Below are positions 58,701 through 64,000 of a stretch of DNA of 64,000 nucleotides, one piece after another. The translations under genes were made by a program, and so were the position numbers. The first letter of the stretch is position 1; the number at the start of each line of letters is the position of its first letter. The DNA is from Rhodanobacter sp. (GTDB taxonomy: Bacteria > Pseudomonadota > Gammaproteobacteria > Xanthomonadales > Rhodanobacteraceae), in the NCBI GenBank assembly GCA_004322005.1, contig SCRF01000044.1:1-64000 (forward strand). Reading direction: 5' to 3'. The notes beneath the pieces are model-generated. The model was not told the origin of the DNA. It saw nothing but the letters and a program-made list of their open reading frames with translations, and made no database searches.

Positions 58701-58801
58701 TGGCGGCAATTGGAATCGGCCAGGCGCGAGCACTGGCCGAAGCAGATGTGGTGTTGCCGAACATCGCAGGGCTCGACATAGGCGCTTTTACAACAACCTG
58801 A
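55760..58801 (+). CDS. Fused GH65 glycoside phosphorylase / beta-phosphoglucomutase
   Basis: 1013 residues, cytoplasmic (no signal peptide). Residues about 20-790 form a GH65 enzyme: N-terminal beta-sandwich (LANGSLGVRGNLEED), (alpha/alpha)6 barrel with GYEGHYFWDAEAFMLPVL, GSAQYHINAAIAWAIRLYVD and catalytic acid Glu506 in HEVTGPDEYSALVDNNHYT, and the phosphate-site region HPLSIYRHQVCKQADTLLAL; the C-terminal jelly roll has WGFGGLRV. Residues about 800-1013 are a HAD-type beta-phosphoglucomutase (FDLDGVIADTAVVHHAAWKQ, Asp807/Asp809; LASASRNAPRLLQRLG; SKPDPEIFLAAANALGV). GTG at 55760 follows GGAGGGAG. Inverting phosphorolysis would give beta-glucose-1-phosphate, handed to the mutase to make glucose-6-phosphate. 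Disaccharide (maltose, trehalose, kojibiose, nigerose) unresolved. Confidence 0.93.
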   Translation: MVNPEALLPVAAAVNAPVETDIDPWRLVRRGHDPAGFAQDESLFALANGSLGVRGNLEEDPSTSQGAFLSGVWERSPIDYHERFPGLAHHTDTRVPVADAARIQLRLGDTPVQLSQGEWQAFERVLDLRNGCYRHSLRWRSPGGTTLQIEAERIVALDEPGLLAIRYRVRSIDYSGPITLTSAIDTARGAAEQGSDPRIGAHLQGGLQMTDAQAGETLAWVAQRTTHSAIRLVCGQRHRLLDSRLHFRDALNLPHGVVQVYAGMLAPGEDVALEKHVAYAWSSPNGSESDHSLRDTVENTLEGAVAAGYPALLARQARSLECFWREADLAIDANPAIEQALRFNLFHLFQSSGRDGNGSTAAKGLTGEGYEGHYFWDAEAFMLPVLASTAPALARSMLIYRYRTLERARLHAREMDHPRGALYAWRTISGDECSAYFPSGSAQYHINAAIAWAIRLYVDASGDEAFLLAQGAEMLFETARIWLQVGHFSPRRQGAFCIHEVTGPDEYSALVDNNHYTNRMAQRHLHDAAAVAEWMAATHPDDYAVLAARIDLQADEAAQWQRAAEAMYLPVDAALDIFPQDDGFLEKPRLPKNIANAPGKQPLLLRMHPLSIYRHQVCKQADTLLALMLAGERVDVGAKRRNFDYYEDVTIHDSTLSASTFAVIAAEVGYADKAFDYFLDTLRVDLDDLHGNAAHGVHMAAMAGSWLALTWGFGGLRVIDGQPAFAPRLPGGWKSYRFGLRWRDAHLRVEVDGTGVQYTLTDGERMTFLHTGLPQQLHAGESMRLQRADGGGARHALPYPFKAVIFDLDGVIADTAVVHHAAWKQLATEIGVPFDDALGERLKGVDRLASLDIVLEGATQHYSAAEKQALAARKNEYYKQQIEHFGPQHLLPGARAAIESARRVGLKIGLASASRNAPRLLQRLGIDGLFDHVVDANLINRSKPDPEIFLAAANALGVAPGECLGVEDAAAGIASIHAAGMAAIGIGQARALAEADVVLPNIAGLDIGAFTTT

Positions 58802-58818
58802 CCGGTGAACCGACGTGA

Positions 58819-58836
58819 ACATATCGGTCGATATGT
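58819..58836. promoter_or_regulatory. Dyad ACATATCG-GT-CGATATGT upstream of the receptor
   Basis: Eight-base arms around two bases, 35 bases before the receptor ATG. It shares TATCGGT with the inner half of the dyad at 55633, so it may be a second site for the same regulator. Confidence 0.5.
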
Positions 58837-58871
58837 CGCGATCAAATCCAAATTAATGGGGAGACTCCGAA

Positions 58872-61404
58872 ATGAACAACCGCAAGCATCTAAACCGATT
58901 GGCATTGTCGGCGGCCATCGCTGCCACCCTCATGTCCGGCGCCGCGATGGCGCAGGACAGCGGGCAAGCGCAGGGCGCGAAAACGACGGCCGCGAACAAA
59001 CGCGCGCAGCAGGAAACCGATGCAAAGACCATCAAGAGCCTGCAGCAGGTCGTCGTGACCGGTTCGGCAACCGGCGTGAAGAAGATCGATGCAAGCTACA
59101 CGATCACCACGGCAAATGCCGAGCAGATCAGGGAGGCCAATCCGAAGAGCACGGCAGATCTGCTGAAGATCGCGCCCGGCCTGTGGCCGGAGTCGACTGG
59201 CGGCCAGACCGGCGCGAACATCGAAATCGCCGGCTTTCCGGGTGGCGGCGATGCGCCCTTCAACACTGTTCAGCTGATGGGCTCGCCGCTGTATGGCATG
59301 CCGACCCTGTCGTTCTTCGAGCAGACCTCGATCTTCCGCCTCGACGACACGATCGAACGCGTCGAGATCCTGCAGGGCGGCCCGTCGGTGGTCTTCGCCG
59401 ACGGCCAAATCGGCGCCACCGAGAACTTCATCCTGAAGCAAGGCACCGCCAAGCCCTCCGGAAGCGTCGGCCTCACCTACGGTTCGGAAGGCCTGTGGCG
59501 TGCCGACGGCTTTTACGGCTTCAAGATCGCCGATGACTGGTACGGCAGCATCGGCGGTTTCTGGCGCACTTCTGATGGCGTCCGCAGTCCGCAGTTCAAA
59601 GCCGACGAAGGCGGCCAGCTCACGGCCACGCTGACCCACGACACGGAAAACGGGTCGATGATGTTCTATGCCCGCCGGCTCGACGACAAGAACCAGTTCA
59701 TCACGCCGATCCCGCTGATTCAGACCGGCACCGATCACTTCAGCGCCTATCCCGGCTTCGACCCACTTACCAGCACTTACTACAGCAAGGCCATCCAGCA
59801 TGTGTTCCTGGCCGGCTATCCTGGTGGCGGCACCCGTGCCGATCTCGCCAACGGTCGCGGCGCGAAGATGAATTTCTTCGGCGGCAACTTCGACTACGAC
59901 CTCAGCAACGGCTGGACGCTCAGCGACAAGTTCCTGATCGACGAGGGCGATGTCGACACCAATGCGCTGTTTTCAGGCAGCAACCCGGCCACCCTCAACG
60001 ACGAGCTCTACAACACCCCGACCGGCTTTGGCGGCTTCCAGCTCCCGTCCGGGTCGGCCACGGCCACCTATGTCGGCGGCGGTGCGGTCGATCCCAACCA
60101 GAGCGTGATCCATCAGGGCTGGTGGTTCATCCACAAGCACTTGAAGAACATCAACAACGATTTCCGCCTGAGCAAGGAAATCTTCGACGGCAACACGCTG
60201 ACCGCCGGCCTGTATCTGGCGCACTACACCGATAGCGACCAGTGGGCGCTGGGCAACCAGATGCTGATGACCAACACGCCGAATGCCCGCCCGATCACAG
60301 TGTCCTACGTGAATGGCGGCAACACCTACCAGCTGACCGACAATCAGGGCTTCCTCGACAACGGTGGCTACAACATCACCGAACACGGCGTCGCCACCAA
60401 CAAGGCGTTCTACCTGTCCGATTCGTGGCGCGTCGGCCAGTGGCTGTTCGATGCCTCGGGACGTCTCGAAAACGAGCACGCCAAGAACACCGTATGCAAC
60501 CTCAGCAACGTCGACCTGGACAACAATCCGCTCACGCTCTACAACAATTCCGTGCCGGTCTGCAACGGCACGTTCTCCGTGACCGACTACAACAAGACGC
60601 ACACTTCCTGGACCGTGGGCGCCAACTATGAGCTGGCCGACAACATGAGCGTCTATGTGCGCGCCAACAAGGGCGTCCATTTCGGCGACTTCGACAATGC
60701 GCTGCGCGGCAATACCACCGGCAACACGCCGCCGCTGCAGAAGATCCAGAACCTCGAAGCGGGCTTCAAATACCAGTCGCCCCTGGTCTATGCGGACATC
60801 AGCATCTACCACAAGCAATTCGACGGATTGACCTACCAGCCGACCGACGGTGCGGGCAGGCCTGTCGGCAGCCCGTTGCTGTACGGTTCGGATTCCAAGG
60901 GCATCAACCTGGTCGGCGCCATCACGCCGGTGGAAAACCTGAAGCTGCAAGTCGTCGCGAATTATCTCGATGGCCACTACTCGCACTACTCCGCCTGCAT
61001 CCCGTACGTGAATTCGGTCACAGGCAACGGATGTGCGCTGATTCAACGGCAAGCAGTTGCAGCGTCAGCCGAAATTCCGCTACATGCTGACGCCGAGCTA
61101 CCGGATTCCGTTCAGCTGGGGCGATGTGACCACCTTCGTGACCTACTCGCACGTCGGTCCGCATACCCAGGATCAGTCGGCCCTGCAACAGCTGGGCACG
61201 TACAGCACATGGGATTTCGGCGTGATCGCGAATGTCCAGAAGAACTGGCAGCTGCGTCTGCAGGGCACCAACATCACCAACGAGCTGGGCCTGACCGAGA
61301 GCAACTCGCGCATCTTCGGTGCCGCCGCCGGTGCGGGCGGCGTGATCCTGGCCCGTCCGCTGGAAGGCAGGGAGGTCAATTTCCAGGTCAAGTACGTATT
61401 CTAA
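58872..61404 (+). pseudogene. TonB-dependent receptor with single-base frameshift
   Basis: Begins MNNRKHLNRLALSAAIAATL (signal peptide to AMAQ), then a TonB box region VVVTGSATGVKKIDASY, plug (GPSVVFADGQIGATENFILK) and barrel up to YVNSVTGNGCALI. At 61044 one extra C (ATT-C-AAC) shifts the frame; the other frame resumes NGKQLQRQPKFRYMLTPSYR and ends with the barrel terminus REVNFQVKYVF at 61404. Repairing one base gives about 843 residues, a complete receptor. Either a recent mutation or a sequence error. Sits between the GH65 phosphorylase and the sugar transporter, so its ligand is probably the same glucoside. Confidence 0.88.
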
Positions 61405-61427
61405 GCAAGTTCCAAGCTGTTACCCCC

Positions 61428-61480
61428 GCCGAAGGGCGGTCCGGATCGGCACTCTCCACGATCCGGGCCGCCGCTTCGGC
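61428..61480 (+). terminator. Intercistronic stem-loop after the receptor gene
   Basis: GCCGAAGGGCGGTCCGGATCG pairs imperfectly with CGATCCGGGCCGCCGCTTC.. across a 10-base loop, 24 bases after the receptor stop. It would hinder decay or attenuate transcription into the MFS gene. Confidence 0.55.
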
Positions 61481-61506
61481 ACCTGATGTCACAAGCAGGG
61501 AACACC

Positions 61507-62772
61507 ATGAACCGACTTCGCATGATCGTCGCGCTGGCGCTGATCTACATGATCTTCGCCATCCTGCTCAACAGCGTCGGCACGGTGATCCTGCAATCCA
61601 TCGTCAGCTACGGCATCGGCAAGCCGCAGGCCAGCCTGCTGGAGCTGTTCAAGGATCTGACGATCGCGATTACCTCGTTCCTGGTCGCCTCGTTCCTGCC
61701 GTTGCTCGGCTACCGGCGCGCGATGATGCTGGCGCTGGCGATCGTCGGCAGCGCCTGCATGCTGATGCCGCTGTACCCCGGTTTTCACACCACCGAACTG
61801 CTGTTCACCTGCATCGGCATTTCATTCGCGCTGGCCAAGGTCGCGGTGTATTCCTCGATCGGGCTGCTGACCAGCGACAAGGCCGAACACGGGCGGCTGA
61901 CCAACACCATCGAAGGCCTGTTCATGGTCGGCGTGCTGGCCGGCGGATGGATCTTCAGCGCCTTCATCGACCATGCCGATCCGGCGAACCCGGTCTGGCT
62001 CAACGTTTACTGGCTGCTGGCCGCGATCTGCCTGGCGATCATCGCGCTGCTTGCCACCTCGAAGCTGGACGAATCGGCGGCGCATTCGAAACGGACCAAC
62101 TCGATCCGCGGTTCGTTGATCGAGATGCTGCAGCTGTTCGTGCGGCCGCTGGTCTACGTGTTCCTGATCTCGGCGTTCCTCTACGTGCTGATCGAGCAGA
62201 GCTTCGGCACCTGGCTGCCAACCTTCAACAACGAAATCCTGAAGCTGCCCAATGCAATGAGCATCCAGCTCGCCAGCATCCTGGCCGCCATGACCGCGAT
62301 CGGACGCCTGGGCGCCGGCCAGGTGTTGCGCCGGGTGCCCTGGTACGTGTTGCTGAACATCTGCGTGGTCGGCATGGGGCTGCTGGTGGTGGTCGTGCTG
62401 CCGCTGGCCCGGGAGGTGGTCGCCCGCCCGGACGTGGGCTGGTTCAGCGCACCGATCGCCGCTTACCTGATTCCGCTGATCGGCCTGTTGATGGCGCCGA
62501 TCTATCCGGTGATCAACTCGGTGGCGCTGAGCTCGCTGCCCAAGCCGTCGCATGCGGCCATGACCGGCCTGATCGTGATCTTCTCCGCCCTCGGTGGCAC
62601 CCTCGGATCACGCATCACCGCGATCGTCTTTTCGCGATTCAACGGCATCGACGCCTTCTATTTCTCGCTGGTGCCGATGACGCTGGTGCTGGTCGCGCTG
62701 TTCTTCTTCAAGCGCGAAACCGATCGCATGGAACCGGCCACTCCGGTTGTCGTCAGCCTCGCCACGAAATAG
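61507..62772 (+). CDS. MFS sugar transporter
   Basis: 421 residues with 12 predicted membrane helices (first IVALALIYMIFAILLNSVGT; last MTLVLVALFFFK). The layout resembles the FucP/glucose-galactose branch of the MFS. I start at 61507 (MNRLRMIVAL) because AGGGAAC lies just upstream; an in-frame ATG seven codons earlier is possible. Between the receptor and the secreted GH65 gene, so it is the likely inner-membrane uptake step for the disaccharide or released glucose. Confidence 0.9.
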   Translation: MNRLRMIVALALIYMIFAILLNSVGTVILQSIVSYGIGKPQASLLELFKDLTIAITSFLVASFLPLLGYRRAMMLALAIVGSACMLMPLYPGFHTTELLFTCIGISFALAKVAVYSSIGLLTSDKAEHGRLTNTIEGLFMVGVLAGGWIFSAFIDHADPANPVWLNVYWLLAAICLAIIALLATSKLDESAAHSKRTNSIRGSLIEMLQLFVRPLVYVFLISAFLYVLIEQSFGTWLPTFNNEILKLPNAMSIQLASILAAMTAIGRLGAGQVLRRVPWYVLLNICVVGMGLLVVVVLPLAREVVARPDVGWFSAPIAAYLIPLIGLLMAPIYPVINSVALSSLPKPSHAAMTGLIVIFSALGGTLGSRITAIVFSRFNGIDAFYFSLVPMTLVLVALFFFKRETDRMEPATPVVVSLATK

Positions 62773-62893
62773 CCGTCGCACGCCGCCGGCAACGGCAGCC
62801 CGGATCAAGCGGCAGCCGCGCCCTTCCACCGTCCTTGCTGCGGATGTGCCTGACCCGGACAAAAGGCACGTCGCAACTCCTCCCGGAGCCATC

Positions 62894-64000
62894 ATGACAT
62901 TGCACCGCCTCAGCCTCGCCTGCCTCAGCCTCGCCGCTGCCCTCCTCGCCGCCCCCGCATTCGGCCAGACCGACCCGAGCTTCCTGCTCACCGCGACGGC
63001 GAGGAATTTCGACAGCTACTTCCCGGGTTATCTGGCCAACGGCTATTTCTCGACGATGACCTCGCCACGCGGCACCGAAGCCGTCCCCGGCTACATGGTC
63101 GCGTTCATGGACTACACGAAGGGCGACATTTCGCGCCCCGCGGCGATTCCCGGCTGGAGCGAAATTGACTACAACCCCGGTGGCGGCTGGCTCGATTCGA
63201 CGCGCCTGGACAAGAAAATCTTCGTCGACTACGCGCAGACGCTGAACATGCACGACGGCACGCTGTCGACCAGCTACCGTTTCGTGTACGCCAACAAGGC
63301 GACCGACGTGAAGGTCACCACCTTCGTCAGCCAGGCCGATCATCACCTTGCCGCCACGCAGATCTCGATCACGCCGCATTTCGACGGCAAGGTGCAACTG
63401 ACCTTCCCGATCCGGCTGTGGTCGCGGCACCAGCCGCGCTTTCCGATCGGCAGCATGACCGGCGACGAAATGATCGCCGCGGTGATCGCCAGCGGCCAGA
63501 ATCTGGACAACAAGCCGGTACCGACGCCGGATCGTGCCGCCGTGTGGTATCCGGGCTATACCCGCATCGTATCCAGCGACGGGAATGCCAAGCAGCTGAC
63601 GCTGAGGCTCGACGGCCAGGCGGTGCGGGGCCTGAGCATGGCCGAAGCGGCGGCAATCGGCCTGCCGCCCGGGCTCAAGGCCGAAAGCGTGAAGCTGGAG
63701 AAAGGGCCCTACAAGCTGTCGCTGAACCTCATCGCCAACCTGCGCAAAGACACGACCTACACCTTCACCAAATACATCGCCGCGTCCCGGCAGGACTGGG
63801 GTGGCGACGCGAAAGCCGACCTTGCCCTCGCCGAGACCGCGCGCCGGACCGGCTTCGACCGCCTGCTCGCCCGCCATGTCGCCGCCTGGAACGGCCTGTG
63901 GAAAGCGGACATCGTGATCGACGGCGACCCGAAGGTGCAGCGGGCCGTGCATTCGGATCTGTACTACCTGCTGTCCAACACCACCGTCGGCACCGCCTGG
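62894..64000 (+). CDS. Secreted GH65-type glycoside hydrolase (3' end beyond the window)
   Basis: 369 codons, open at the window edge. A signal peptide (LACLSLAAALLAAPAFGQ) is followed by a GH65 N-terminal domain (FDSYFPGYLANGYFSTMTSP) and, near the end, LARHVAAWNGLWKADIVIDG and SDLYYLLSNTTVGTAW, which match the ATH1-like acid trehalase/GH65 barrel entry. The catalytic Glu lies beyond the window. Export makes it periplasmic, so hydrolysis rather than phosphorolysis is likely. Starts at 62894 with GGAG nine bases upstream. Confidence 0.8.
   Translation, partial: MTLHRLSLACLSLAAALLAAPAFGQTDPSFLLTATARNFDSYFPGYLANGYFSTMTSPRGTEAVPGYMVAFMDYTKGDISRPAAIPGWSEIDYNPGGGWLDSTRLDKKIFVDYAQTLNMHDGTLSTSYRFVYANKATDVKVTTFVSQADHHLAATQISITPHFDGKVQLTFPIRLWSRHQPRFPIGSMTGDEMIAAVIASGQNLDNKPVPTPDRAAVWYPGYTRIVSSDGNAKQLTLRLDGQAVRGLSMAEAAAIGLPPGLKAESVKLEKGPYKLSLNLIANLRKDTTYTFTKYIAASRQDWGGDAKADLALAETARRTGFDRLLARHVAAWNGLWKADIVIDGDPKVQRAVHSDLYYLLSNTTVGTAW

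Noticed and set aside
55397-58822. Long minus-strand open frame opposite the GH65-mutase gene
   Set aside because: Composition is that of a shadow frame; the plus strand encodes clear GH65 and HAD motifs.
61405-62897. Continuation of the receptor frame past the frameshift to 62897
   Set aside because: After the frameshift the translation loses all barrel features and runs out of frame through the MFS gene; it is not a fusion protein.
54362-64000. Mobile island with its own integration genes
   Set aside because: No integrase, transposase, att repeats or tRNA found in the visible part; only gene content and the missing pilR suggest insertion.

Overview
The window is high-GC (roughly two-thirds G+C) chromosomal DNA of a gammaproteobacterium. 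Gene order points to the Xanthomonadales, most likely Rhodanobacteraceae (Rhodanobacter/Dyella-like). The signs are the order yebC-ruvC-ruvA-kup-ruvB-ybgC-tolQRAB-pal, pilMNOPQ divergent from mrcA, sucCD next to pilS, many TonB-dependent receptors, and GTAG-type REP palindromes. This is inferred from synteny and protein style; no database search was possible. No prophage, integrase, transposase, CRISPR array or rRNA was seen; one tRNA (Lys-UUU) is present.

Layout. 1-3.7 kb: RND/ABC-type efflux adaptor, FAH-family hydrolase, MscL, MarR regulator, macro-domain protein. 3.7-10.8 kb (minus strand): a complete Bat-type operon moxR - DUF58 - DUF4381 - batA - batB/C fusion - batD with mostly overlapping start/stop codons. 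11-16.3 kb (minus): pilMNOPQ, divergent from mrcA (PBP1A). 19-21.3 kb: a conserved nucleotidyltransferase-like protein and citrate synthase. 21.7-36.2 kb (minus): a long co-oriented block yebC, ruvC, ruvA, two tandem kup genes, ruvB, ybgC, tolQRAB, pal, cpoB, queE, queC and tRNA-Lys, covering Holliday-junction processing, potassium uptake, envelope constriction and queuosine precursor synthesis. 36.3-39.3 kb: alpha/beta hydrolase, aspS, fmdB-like zinc ribbon. 39.8-42.2 kb: a TonB-dependent receptor. 42.4-48.2 kb: an MFS remnant, clpB with a good sigma-32-like promoter, pgeF, rluD and bamD. 48.2-52.3 kb: nadE and sucCD. 52.7-54.4 kb: pilS without its partner pilR.

54.4-64 kb is an accessory-looking alpha-glucoside locus: LacI-family regulator; a fused GH65 glycoside phosphorylase / beta-phosphoglucomutase; a TonB-dependent receptor broken by a one-base frameshift; an MFS sugar transporter; and a secreted second GH65 enzyme cut off by the window end. 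Two dyads in its intergenic regions are candidate operators. The inferred route is outer-membrane import, periplasmic hydrolysis and/or inner-membrane uptake, then phosphorolysis to glucose plus beta-glucose-1-phosphate and isomerisation to glucose-6-phosphate within one polypeptide.

The most unusual signal is in repeats. Three families are scattered through the window: (i) GTAG REP pairs with at least three sequence subtypes at five loci, one of which supplies the stop codon of sucD; (ii) palindromes whose arms are tandem 7-mers (GGGAACG, GGAGCGA, GGGACTC, GGGACCG), one of which is inserted in frame inside nadE as exactly 96 bases (32 codons); (iii) a CAGCCTGTCGGGCTTTGG-type hairpin at gene ends. 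The in-frame nadE element recalls the Rickettsia palindromic elements and is the best candidate for something not previously described.
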